This document shows, piece after piece, positions 23,546-31,543 of a stretch of DNA of 36,268 nucleotides. A model generated the notes under the pieces. That model was not told the DNA's origin. It worked only from the letters and a program-made list of their open reading frames with translations, and did not search any database. The translations under genes were made by a program, and so were the position numbers. The stretch comes from Saprospiraceae bacterium (GTDB lineage Bacteria > Bacteroidota > Bacteroidia > Chitinophagales > Saprospiraceae), in NCBI GenBank assembly GCA_028284395.1, contig JANQRV010000369.1, positions 1 to 36,268 of the forward strand, written 5' to 3'. Each line of letters opens with the position of its first letter. The first letter of the stretch is position 1.

Positions 23546-25600
23546 TTAGTCAATAAGAGCGGAAGGAAGGTGTGTGTCGTATAACCCCGCCCGCTTTAAT
23601 AGCTCATCGAACCTGGGATTGTCGCGCAAGGTGTCGAACCAAAAATGACTTTTGACGATGTAGAGGAGTAAAAAATTGCGTTGATCAATGGCTTTCTCAA
23701 GGTCGTCGAGTGCTTTTTCTGTATCGCCCAGTGCCAGGTAAACTGGAGCTGCTATATTGCCCTGCTCCTCCATTGAACGAGCCACTCCGAGCGCCTTCTC
23801 TCTTTGTCCGTCTAATACGTAAAGATATCCCAAAATCGAGCCAGTGGTAGAAGGGTCTTGTGGGAATCTATCCAGTCGATTCTCTACATTCGAAATGAGG
23901 TTTGCCAGCACGGCCACCTGACCCTGTGTCTGGTGCAATCGCACCTGTATGTCCAACATCGCATGATAGGGGCATTCATCGCCAAATCGACTGTATAGCT
24001 CTTCGATTTCCCGACCGGCTTCTTCAAACTGGCCATCAAAGAAATAAGCCCAGGCTAGGTCACAACGGGCAAAGTGCGCTTCGGGATCGGCCGCTACGGC
24101 CCGCCTTCCCGCTGCTACGCTCTCTTTTCTTTGTCCCATGGCCCACATCAGTTGGCAGTAGGAATCATGAAGTTCCCAAGAATCTGGATTTTGTTTAATA
24201 CCAAGCCGCAGTTCACGCGCAGCTCCCACCCAGTCCCATTCACTGAATATTTTGATCATTGCGAGTTGGTGGTGATCGTTTCCGAAGTTTTGGTCCAACT
24301 CGGTAGCTTTGTGAACGTATTTGAGAAATTGCCGGTGCGCTTCCCGGGAATCCATGCCGCCAAAACCCTGAAGCAAGTAGGTTTCCACCAGGCCGGAGTA
24401 GGTTGGCCCAAACAGGGAATCAAGGGCCAGGGATTGTTGGTAGAAGTCGACGGCCATTTCCAGGTCCTCACTCGTGCCCCGATTCAGGTGAAAGCGCGCT
24501 CTCAGAAAGAAATCGTAGGCTTCCGGACTTACCGCTCTCGCAGCATCTAATTGTGCTTCCGCTTCCGGTGTAAAGGCCAGTTCAATGGCGGATGCCAGTT
24601 TTCTCACCACATTCCGGTATAAAAACTGGACGTTGCGCAACGCTCCTGTAGTCTCAAAAGGTTTCATCAAGTATTCCTCGTCCGAGCCGCTGATCAGTTG
24701 CACTCGAATCTTCCAATCATCTCCACTGCTGGAGACCGAACCTTCTACCAATGCGTCTACCCCAAGCTCTGCAGCGATTTCGCCGACCGGCCGCTTCGTA
24801 CCCGCGTATTTTTTCATGACGGTGTAAGGAGTCACATTTAATCCGGCTTCCGACAATCGCAGAATCAAATCTTCGTGCATACCGTCGATGATGTAAGCCT
24901 TGCTCTGATCTTCGTCCCGGCTTTCAAACGGCATTACAGCAAGGCGATCCACCGGTTGTTTTACATCCAAAATACCCAACTGGAACAGCGTTACCAGACC
25001 ACCCAAAACCAGCAGGAGCGGTAGCAATGCAAGGGCTATTCTCCGCTGGGGATTCTTGTCTTCCAGCTTACCCCGTAGCTGTTTCCTTTTGGGGACAACG
25101 ACCCCCGGCAGGGCCAATGCAAAAACCTTTCTACGTTTGCTGTCATTTTTGAATTTAAAGGCTCCCAAGGATTTTGAGGCCAGGCTGCCCTCGCGACGGA
25201 TCGCCTCATAAACTTCTTCCGAATAGAGTATGCTACCTGGAATGCCCAGAGATTCGAATCGGGAAGCAATGTTGACGCTGTCTCCGATGATGTCGTCTTC
25301 CGTTAGTAGAATCTCTCCAAAGTGAATACCAATGCGAACCGGGATAACGGGATCTTTTTGGAAAAGGCGTTGCATTTGAAAGGCGCATTCGACGGCGTCC
25401 ACACAACTGTCAAAAATACTAAGGGTGCCATCTCCATAGTATTGGATGATCCTTCCGTGGTGATTTTGGGTGTTCGGTTCGAAGATTTCCCGGTGTCGGG
25501 CCCGAACCTGCACGCCTAAGTCTTCGCTCTGCTGCATCAGCTTCGTATATCCCTGAATATCCGTAAACATGATTGCAGCCTGACGTTTGTCGTATGCCAT
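23546..25600 (-). CDS. Class III nucleotide cyclase domain-TM-FlgO/TolB-like-TPR protein
   Basis: A 684-residue protein. Residues 1-165 form a cytosolic class III adenylate/guanylate cyclase domain: metal-binding Asp14 (FTDIQGY) and Asp57 (YYGDG), plus DIIGDSVNIASR with Asp103, Asn110 and Arg114, which match the purine- and transition-state-binding residues of mammalian cyclases. The lysine expected before YYGDG is Gln53. One transmembrane helix (188-210) leads to a FlgO/TolB-like domain (RLAVMPFESRDEDQ, GVDALVEGSVSSSGDDWKIRVQL; about 218-345) and TPRs (about 370-675). The product may be cAMP or another nucleotide; the Lys-Gln change makes substrate choice uncertain. It is the first gene of the cyclase-TPR-AraC operon and starts 93 bp after the preceding permease gene. 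Confidence 0.88.
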   Translation of the reverse strand: MAYDKRQAAIMFTDIQGYTKLMQQSEDLGVQVRARHREIFEPNTQNHHGRIIQYYGDGTLSIFDSCVDAVECAFQMQRLFQKDPVIPVRIGIHFGEILLTEDDIIGDSVNIASRFESLGIPGSILYSEEVYEAIRREGSLASKSLGAFKFKNDSKRRKVFALALPGVVVPKRKQLRGKLEDKNPQRRIALALLPLLLVLGGLVTLFQLGILDVKQPVDRLAVMPFESRDEDQSKAYIIDGMHEDLILRLSEAGLNVTPYTVMKKYAGTKRPVGEIAAELGVDALVEGSVSSSGDDWKIRVQLISGSDEEYLMKPFETTGALRNVQFLYRNVVRKLASAIELAFTPEAEAQLDAARAVSPEAYDFFLRARFHLNRGTSEDLEMAVDFYQQSLALDSLFGPTYSGLVETYLLQGFGGMDSREAHRQFLKYVHKATELDQNFGNDHHQLAMIKIFSEWDWVGAARELRLGIKQNPDSWELHDSYCQLMWAMGQRKESVAAGRRAVAADPEAHFARCDLAWAYFFDGQFEEAGREIEELYSRFGDECPYHAMLDIQVRLHQTQGQVAVLANLISNVENRLDRFPQDPSTTGSILGYLYVLDGQREKALGVARSMEEQGNIAAPVYLALGDTEKALDDLEKAIDQRNFLLLYIVKSHFWFDTLRDNPRFDELLKRAGLYDTHLPSALID

Positions 25601-25623
25601 GATTTTCCGAAAAGTGCTGGCTT

Positions 25624-25656
25624 ACAAGATAGAAAATCATCGGCGGGACTCACAAA
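25624..25656 (-). promoter_or_regulatory. Candidate promoter of the cyclase operon
   Basis: On the minus strand, TATCTTGT (25624-25631) is close to the -7 consensus TAnnTTTG, and TTTG (25653-25656) lies 21 bp upstream as a -33 element. The leader to the ATG at 25600 is about 20 nt. The spacing is within the Bacteroidota range; the -7 box has a mismatch. Confidence 0.3.
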
Positions 25657-25692
25657 AAAGCACCATTGTTTTCTGATGATGTGGCGAAGTTA

Positions 25693-28323
25693 TCATTCGT
25701 GCCTTAGCGCTTTTACCGAACTCTGTCGTGCCATTCGGTACCCCACGCCAAGGACGGTGATCAGCGTTATCAGGGTTACCACGGCGAAGGCTATCAAAAG
25801 GGGCAATAGGGTCAGGTCGATTCGGTACGCAAAGTTTTTCAACCAGTTTGCCAAAACATACCACGAAACGATCCCGGCTATAAAAAAGGCGATACCCAGC
25901 GGTTTCCAGTAGCTCATCCACTGTAAGCGAATGATGTCGAAGAAGCTGGCACCGAATACTTTGCGAATGCCAAAGTCTTTGGCCCTGGTATTGGCCGTGT
26001 AGGCAGCTAGCCCAATAATGCCCAATAATGCAATCAAGAGGGAAAAGAAAGCCGCAGCAGAAAAAATGCGTCTGAAGAGAAGCTCCTTCTCATAAAAAGA
26101 CTGGATCAAATCATCGACAAAGGTGGCGCTCATCACGGCATTTTCGTCGAATTTATTGTGTACGGACTCGACGAATTGTACGGTAGCGATCAGCCCTTCG
26201 GGCCTGATCTTGATCACGATGTCATCAATGGATTCAAATGGATTGTAGACATGACCGATCACCAATGGTCCAATAGACTCGTGCATGGACCGGTAGTGGA
26301 AGTTTTCAAGAATGCCAATGACCTGTGCTCGAAAATTGTCGCCCAGTTGGATCCATTGTCCAATGACGCTTGTTCCACCCACCAATTTGGCGGCCTCCTC
26401 GTTGAGGAAGACAGAACTGCTGTCCTTTGCGTAAGCACCGGTAAAGGGCGCTCCTGCCAAAAGGTTTAGCCCCAAGGTGGTTATTCCATCTTCGTCCATA
26501 CCGTAGAAGTCGACGGCTACGGGGGCGTCGACTTCCGTTGGCGGATGCAATTCCACGGAAACTGGTTCGCGGTTGCTGCTGACTACCCTGGTCATCCCAG
26601 CCACATTTAGAACATTGGGATGGGTTTGTAATTCGCTTTTGATGGTGGCAAAATTATCGCGTACGTTCCCTCCATTGATCTCTACCACCATCAATTGGTC
26701 TTTATCGAAACCGAGTGAACGATCAGACATGAAACTCATTTGTTGTTGGATTACAATCATTGCGACCATTACAAAAATGACCAAAACGAACTGGAAGGAG
26801 ACCAGGCCATGCCTGAGCTTGGTATTGGTTTGTACCGATAACCGATGACTCTTCAGAATTCCCGCCGGATCGAATCGACTCAAATAGAAAGCTGGATAAA
26901 GCCCGCCCAAAAGGCCAACAATGCACATGGTGAGCAAAATGCTGGGTAAGGCCTCAAGCCAAGCGTTCAGATCCATGGACAAGCTTACCTGAGTAATTTG
27001 CTCAAAGTAGGGCAAAAATAGATTGCTAAGCAGCACTCCCAGCCCTAATGCCATAATAACGATCAGAAGAGACTCGCTTAAAAACTGGACGACCAATTGT
27101 CTTTTCATTGCTCCAATAGCCTTGCGGACCCCCACTTCCTTTGCTCTTCTTGTAGCCCTGGCCGTGGCCAGGTTGATATAGTTAAAACAAGCAATGAGCA
27201 ACATCAATACCGCAATGATGGCAAACACCCGGATTTGTTGAATATTTCCTTGGATATTGGCCTGCCATTGTCCGTTGATACCGGTAGAGTAAAAGTGTTG
27301 ATCCAGTACGTTTTGCAGATAGTAGGGGTTTTCCTGCCAATTGGCTCCCTTATATTTCCTTAGTAAAGCCGGCAATTGCTGTTCAAATTCGGCTTTTTGT
27401 TCCGGGTCGTGCAGAACGACGTAGGTACGGGCGGGGCTACCTCGCCACGACTGGAACCACTGCGGAAACCAAGGGGCTACATTATCAAAATAGCGATCAA
27501 AGTTTTGACTCAGTACCATGGCAAATTGTAAATAAGAATTGGCCGGTACATCTTCCATCACTCCCGTGATGCGGAACTGGCCGTATCGCTCAAAATCAAT
27601 GGTTTGTCCCACTACATCCAGTCGGTCGAAATATTTAAGCGCTTGATTTTTAGAAATGACCATAGTGTAGGGTTCCTCAAGCGGATTATAGACTTCTCCG
27701 TCGAGAATTTTATAGTCAAAGACCTTGAAAAACTCGGGCGAAGCCATCAAGGTATTGTTTTCCTCAAAAAAGCGATTGTCTCCGATATCCACCCAGGTGG
27801 GCATGCCACGCACGAAGTTGGTCGCCTCCTTCACAACGGATAATTCTTCTTTCAGGGCGCTAGCCAGGTTAATGGAAGTAGCGGGTCGTGGGTTTTCTCC
27901 GTGAGAATCATTGAAAACTTGAATGATTCGGTAGGTCCGGTCAGAGCGACCAATGAACGTATCGAAGCTGAACTCATGTCGAACGTAATGGATAAGAATC
28001 AGGAAAATGGATAATCCCAGTGACAATCCCACCACGTTAAGCAATGAATAGGCCCGCTCTCGAAAAATATTTCGAATACCGATCTTGAAGAAATTGTTCA
28101 ATAGGCTTCTGGACATCCAATTCATATTGACTTTTTTTAAATTGATCCAACGGAAACTACGCAACACATCCCAGATGAAAAGTCCCCGAGCTCGTGCCAG
28201 GCCTATCGTCTCGACCCTGCGATCAAACAATTCCCAAATGTCCCCCTCGATTTCTTCGATGTAGGACTCCTTGCAGAAAAAGCGCAAAAAATCGAGGGCG
28301 TATTTTGGTGGCCTGGACTTCAT
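25693..28323 (-). CDS. FtsX/MacB-type ABC transporter permease with N-terminal prefix domain
   Basis: An 876-residue inner-membrane protein from the ATG at 28323; a longer frame begins at a TTG within the operator and is rejected. Residues about 1-75 are the permease prefix domain 2 (PPKYALDFLRFFCKESYIEEIEGDIWELF). Then come the usual double periplasmic/FtsX blocks, with RRAKEVGVRKAIGAMKRQ and RAKDFGIRKVFGASFFDIIRLQ as the two FtsX signatures. As with the other permease, no ATPase gene is present. Prefix-domain permeases are usually next to a PadR regulator; here the divergent neighbour is a membrane AraC regulator. The start codon lies 10 bp from a perfect inverted repeat. The substrate is unknown; export of peptides or lipids is typical. 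Confidence 0.92.
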   Translation of the reverse strand: MKSRPPKYALDFLRFFCKESYIEEIEGDIWELFDRRVETIGLARARGLFIWDVLRSFRWINLKKVNMNWMSRSLLNNFFKIGIRNIFRERAYSLLNVVGLSLGLSIFLILIHYVRHEFSFDTFIGRSDRTYRIIQVFNDSHGENPRPATSINLASALKEELSVVKEATNFVRGMPTWVDIGDNRFFEENNTLMASPEFFKVFDYKILDGEVYNPLEEPYTMVISKNQALKYFDRLDVVGQTIDFERYGQFRITGVMEDVPANSYLQFAMVLSQNFDRYFDNVAPWFPQWFQSWRGSPARTYVVLHDPEQKAEFEQQLPALLRKYKGANWQENPYYLQNVLDQHFYSTGINGQWQANIQGNIQQIRVFAIIAVLMLLIACFNYINLATARATRRAKEVGVRKAIGAMKRQLVVQFLSESLLIVIMALGLGVLLSNLFLPYFEQITQVSLSMDLNAWLEALPSILLTMCIVGLLGGLYPAFYLSRFDPAGILKSHRLSVQTNTKLRHGLVSFQFVLVIFVMVAMIVIQQQMSFMSDRSLGFDKDQLMVVEINGGNVRDNFATIKSELQTHPNVLNVAGMTRVVSSNREPVSVELHPPTEVDAPVAVDFYGMDEDGITTLGLNLLAGAPFTGAYAKDSSSVFLNEEAAKLVGGTSVIGQWIQLGDNFRAQVIGILENFHYRSMHESIGPLVIGHVYNPFESIDDIVIKIRPEGLIATVQFVESVHNKFDENAVMSATFVDDLIQSFYEKELLFRRIFSAAAFFSLLIALLGIIGLAAYTANTRAKDFGIRKVFGASFFDIIRLQWMSYWKPLGIAFFIAGIVSWYVLANWLKNFAYRIDLTLLPLLIAFAVVTLITLITVLGVGYRMARQSSVKALRHE

Positions 28324-28332
28324 GTCATCTTG

Positions 28333-28383
28333 TTTACTTAACAAATGTGAAATTAATTATTAAATCCACATTTGTTAAGTAAA
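28333..28383. promoter_or_regulatory. Perfect 17-bp inverted repeat in the divergent permease/regulator promoter region
   Basis: TTTACTTAACAAATGTG (28333-28349) and its exact reverse complement (28367-28383) flank a 17-bp A+T-only-like spacer (28350-28366). The repeat lies 10 bp upstream of the permease ATG and about 50 bp upstream of the regulator ATG, so it sits over both promoters. A dimeric regulator or a pair of AraC monomers could bind it; as RNA it would form a large-loop stem. Confidence 0.7.
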
Positions 28384-28403
28384 TGTATTGATTTAACATT
28401 TCC

Positions 28404-28411
28404 TATCTTTG
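28404..28411 (+). promoter_or_regulatory. Candidate -7 box of the membrane AraC regulator
   Basis: TATCTTTG is an exact match to the Bacteroidota -7 consensus TAnnTTTG, 23 bp upstream of the ATG at 28435. A TTG lies at 28388-28390, a little close for a -33 box. The right arm of the 17-bp inverted repeat ends 20 bp upstream, consistent with control by an operator. Confidence 0.4.
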
Positions 28412-28434
28412 GCGTCCCAGCAAACGATACTTTC

Positions 28435-29490
28435 ATGGATTTTCAATCCCTATTATTGTTTTTCTTTAGTGGGTTGGGGGCGTTCAACGGACTGATCCTG
28501 GGCCTTTATTTCCTGATTTATGCTCGACCCAAACACCGGAATCATCTCTATTTGGGAATGTTGTTGCTGGCCTTAAGCATTCGGGTGGGCAAATCCGTTT
28601 TTTACTACTTCGACTACAACCTGGCCGATGTATACATTCAAATTGGATTGCTGGCTTGTTGGTTCATCGGGCCATCTCTGTATTTCTATGTGAAATCAGC
28701 TCTGGAACTTCCTGGTGATAAGGATCGGGAGGCAAGATTCCACTTTGCCATTTTAGTACCCGTTGCCCTTCTGTTGTTTTTCCTTTTCCCACGGAGCCAG
28801 TACGAACAATTGTGGATCTCGCTGCTCATTTGGATCATTTACTGGCAGTGGATGGCTTACGTGTTGATTGCCGGTTATCTGATCTGGAAAAACAAATACA
28901 AATTCCAACAATCAGGACTAAGCCGGTCTTCCTTTAAACTTTGGTTTTTTAGTATTTACTGGGGAAACGTCGTCATTTGTCTTGCCTTTAGCATGGCGTA
29001 TTACACCTACTACATTCTGGGAGCCTTGTGCTTTTCGTTCGTCTTTTACCTCCTCATTTTATTACTATTTTTTACCACAAAGCGCAATAATTTGCTGTTT
29101 CTCCGCCCTCCTCGAAACCGGGAAAAACAAATCGACGGGGAAGAGGCAGCTTTGCTCGTCAACAAGCTGGAAAGAATGATGAAGGAGGAGGAGTTGTTCA
29201 AGAACTCTAATTTGTCGATGCCCGCTACGGCCAAAAAATTGAAAATAACACCCCATAAGTTATCGCTACTTTTAAATGATAACATGAAAGTCAGTTTTTC
29301 CAATTACCTGAATGGAAAACGGATCGAGGCGGCCCAACATTTAATCAAAACAAACCTCAATCATTCTTTGGAAGCCATTGGATACGACTGCGGTTTCAAT
29401 TCAAAATCTGCCTTTTATGCTGCATTCAAGAAACACGTTGGAACGACCCCGGCCCAGTTTCGAAAATCGCATGCTAAGGGAGGCGTATGA
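28435..29490 (+). CDS. Membrane-bound AraC-family regulator (7-TM type)
   Basis: A 351-residue protein starting at the ATG at 28435 (MDFQSLLLFFFSGLGAFNGL); a longer frame begins at a TTG in the inverted repeat and is rejected. The N-terminal 235 residues hold about six to seven hydrophobic helices (for example SGLGAFNGLILGLYFLIYA and FAILVPVALLLFFLF), typical of Bacteroidota membrane-embedded AraC proteins. The C-terminal HTH (about 255-350) has PATAKKLKITPHKLSLLLND and LEAIGYDCGFNSKSAFYAAFKKHVGTTPAQFRK. It probably senses a membrane or periplasmic signal and acts from the membrane. It is divergent from the prefix-domain permease, its likely target. Confidence 0.92.
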   Translation: MDFQSLLLFFFSGLGAFNGLILGLYFLIYARPKHRNHLYLGMLLLALSIRVGKSVFYYFDYNLADVYIQIGLLACWFIGPSLYFYVKSALELPGDKDREARFHFAILVPVALLLFFLFPRSQYEQLWISLLIWIIYWQWMAYVLIAGYLIWKNKYKFQQSGLSRSSFKLWFFSIYWGNVVICLAFSMAYYTYYILGALCFSFVFYLLILLLFFTTKRNNLLFLRPPRNREKQIDGEEAALLVNKLERMMKEEELFKNSNLSMPATAKKLKITPHKLSLLLNDNMKVSFSNYLNGKRIEAAQHLIKTNLNHSLEAIGYDCGFNSKSAFYAAFKKHVGTTPAQFRKSHAKGGV

Positions 29491-29620
29491 TGTACTCATC
29501 TTGCACTACGGCTACTGTGATGCTTGCCTGCTCATTTCCAAAGTTATAAATCAGTACTCCTGAATTATCACTTGAGATCTTTTTTGACTGCCGGCTGCCT
29601 AATCTTGTGCTAAAACTTTA

Positions 29621-31333
29621 ATGATGAAAAGATTAGCACTGTTGTTCGCCCTTTATATTTGCTCCAATCTAACGTACTTTGGATATGCTCAAAATGCAAA
29701 CAAGCTTGCCGGAGATTTGGAAGCAAAGGTCGATGCCTTGTTCGCGACCTGGGATGTGGCCGGGCGTCCGGGAGTAGCCTTTGTGCTTCTTAGAGATGGA
29801 GCAATTGTTTACAAGAAGAACTATGGTTTGGCCGATATCGAGAACGAGGTACCTATTACATCTCAAACCCGTTTCAACCTCGGTGAAATATCGGCGCATT
29901 TCACGGCTTATGCCTTATTGAAACTCGTGGTTGAAGGCCGATTGACATTGGAAGAGCCGGCTGGCCACTATCTCCAGGAGTTAAATGACTATAAGGACGC
30001 CGTTTCCGTTCAGGACCTGTTGTATGGGGCAAGCGGAATCTATGATTACCGGTTATTGAAATCCATCTGTGGGTGGCAACCTGCCGATGGGTTTTCACAA
30101 GAAGATCTCCTGCGTTTGGTGGCGCATCAAGAAGCCCCTGCTTTCAAACCTGGGTCCGACTTTTCGACTGGCGCCACCGACTTTGCACTTTTGGCCGAGA
30201 TCATTGCCAGGGTTTCGGGCAAATCGTTCAAGAGCTATATGGAAGAAGAGGTATTCGCCCCCATCGGGATGCGCAATACGTTGGCGGCAATGAAATCGGG
30301 CGAAGTGTACCCTAATGTCGCTTTGTCCTATCGCGATGATGGAGGTGCTATGGTACGTGATTACTCAACTAATTCCGTCCAAGGGATCAATAACATCTAT
30401 TCTTGCATTGATGATTTGATCCGATGGGAAAGACATCTGGCTGATGCCACTGGCGAAGACCGGAAAACCGTTGAATTAATGGACTCCGTAATTCAACTCG
30501 CCAATGGTCGAAGCAATCATACGAGCCTGGGAGAACTCCGACTGGGCCAGTTTTACGGCCACCGGGAACGAGGACTTTATTCTACTTACATGACCGGAAG
30601 TTTTGCCGGATACGATGCTTCGATCTTTAAATTCCCGAGCGAACGATTTACGGCCATTGCATTGGGTAATACGGGAGATGGTTACAATGGTTATTTGGGA
30701 GTCCGATCGGCCCATTACGTCCTTGGGCCAGCCTTTACGGAGCCCGAAACGACAGATTTTAGCCAGCTGGAAACAACAACGCTGACCAAAAAGCAAATGC
30801 AACAATTTGAAGGTCATTATTGGGATCAATTGGGAGAGCTGAGCAGAGTTCTGAAGGTACGAAATGACACCCTTCGATACGTGAGGACCAATGGCTCAGA
30901 ATCTGCACTCATTCCGCTATCTGAGCACAGATTCCAGATGAAAGTCCAATATGATGATAAAATCTTTCTGTTGTTCCCTGAAGATCGCCCCGATACCATG
31001 GTCTATCAATACGATGGAGCAGCACCCATTGTTTTTGAAAGATATGTCCCGCAGCAATATCAACCTCCAGAGCTACAGGACCTTTTTGAAGGAACCTATA
31101 TCAACAAACAGTACAACATCGCCTTTGGCGCGAAAGTGAGGCAGCAAAAATTGACGTTGAGCAATATTAGAACGGGTGACATTACCTTTGTCCCGATCAA
31201 ACCCTTCCTTTTTTCGGGGGATCGATGGTTCTTGCGAAGCATAGCATTTACCAACGATGAACGAGGGAATGTCAATGGATTCTACATCACAAATAATACT
31301 ATTCGCAACTTGTGGTTCGAAAAACTGGAATAG
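29621..31333 (+). CDS. Serine beta-lactamase-fold protein lacking catalytic residues (pseudoenzyme)
   Basis: A 570-residue protein with a signal peptide (about 1-24) and a beta-lactamase/class C penicillin-binding-like domain. Family landmarks are intact around the active site: FNLG-x-IS-x-x-FTA, KLVVEGRLTLEEPAGHYL, LLYGASGIYDY, LLAEIIARVSGKSF and IALGNTGDGYNGYLG. Aligned to the family, SxxK becomes Glu89-x-x-Ala92, YSN becomes Thr-Gly-Ala (183-185), and the late HTG becomes Met-Thr-Gly. All three catalytic elements are lost, so hydrolysis is not expected. The remaining C-terminal half (about 380-570) is a beta-rich region of DUF3471-like type. A periplasmic binding or regulatory role is a guess. 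It stands alone on the plus strand, after the AraC regulator. Confidence 0.85.
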   Translation: MMKRLALLFALYICSNLTYFGYAQNANKLAGDLEAKVDALFATWDVAGRPGVAFVLLRDGAIVYKKNYGLADIENEVPITSQTRFNLGEISAHFTAYALLKLVVEGRLTLEEPAGHYLQELNDYKDAVSVQDLLYGASGIYDYRLLKSICGWQPADGFSQEDLLRLVAHQEAPAFKPGSDFSTGATDFALLAEIIARVSGKSFKSYMEEEVFAPIGMRNTLAAMKSGEVYPNVALSYRDDGGAMVRDYSTNSVQGINNIYSCIDDLIRWERHLADATGEDRKTVELMDSVIQLANGRSNHTSLGELRLGQFYGHRERGLYSTYMTGSFAGYDASIFKFPSERFTAIALGNTGDGYNGYLGVRSAHYVLGPAFTEPETTDFSQLETTTLTKKQMQQFEGHYWDQLGELSRVLKVRNDTLRYVRTNGSESALIPLSEHRFQMKVQYDDKIFLLFPEDRPDTMVYQYDGAAPIVFERYVPQQYQPPELQDLFEGTYINKQYNIAFGAKVRQQKLTLSNIRTGDITFVPIKPFLFSGDRWFLRSIAFTNDERGNVNGFYITNNTIRNLWFEKLE

Positions 31334-31543
31334 CGATCGCACTGGCGTGCTCATCCCTGCTGTTGGACTATTTGTTGATCCTGAAAGCCTTAAAGAACTG
31401 GTGAGGTTTCCTTTAAAACGCAAGCCGATTTAATGAAACTTCACCCACCCGGGATTTTGATCAAATGACGGTCTTAAAAGTTAGAGACCATCGGCAACGC
31501 TTACCTCGCTACCGGGGCATTACATTGACCATTGAAAACTAGC

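Noticed and set aside
28333..28383. The 17-bp inverted repeat as ends of an insertion sequence
   Set aside because: The arms are only 17 bp apart, with no transposase and no target-site duplication visible; a regulatory site fits better.
31334..31543. A coding remnant between the pseudo-beta-lactamase and lactonase genes
   Set aside because: All frames contain several stop codons and no recognisable peptide; it appears to be a simple convergent intergenic region.
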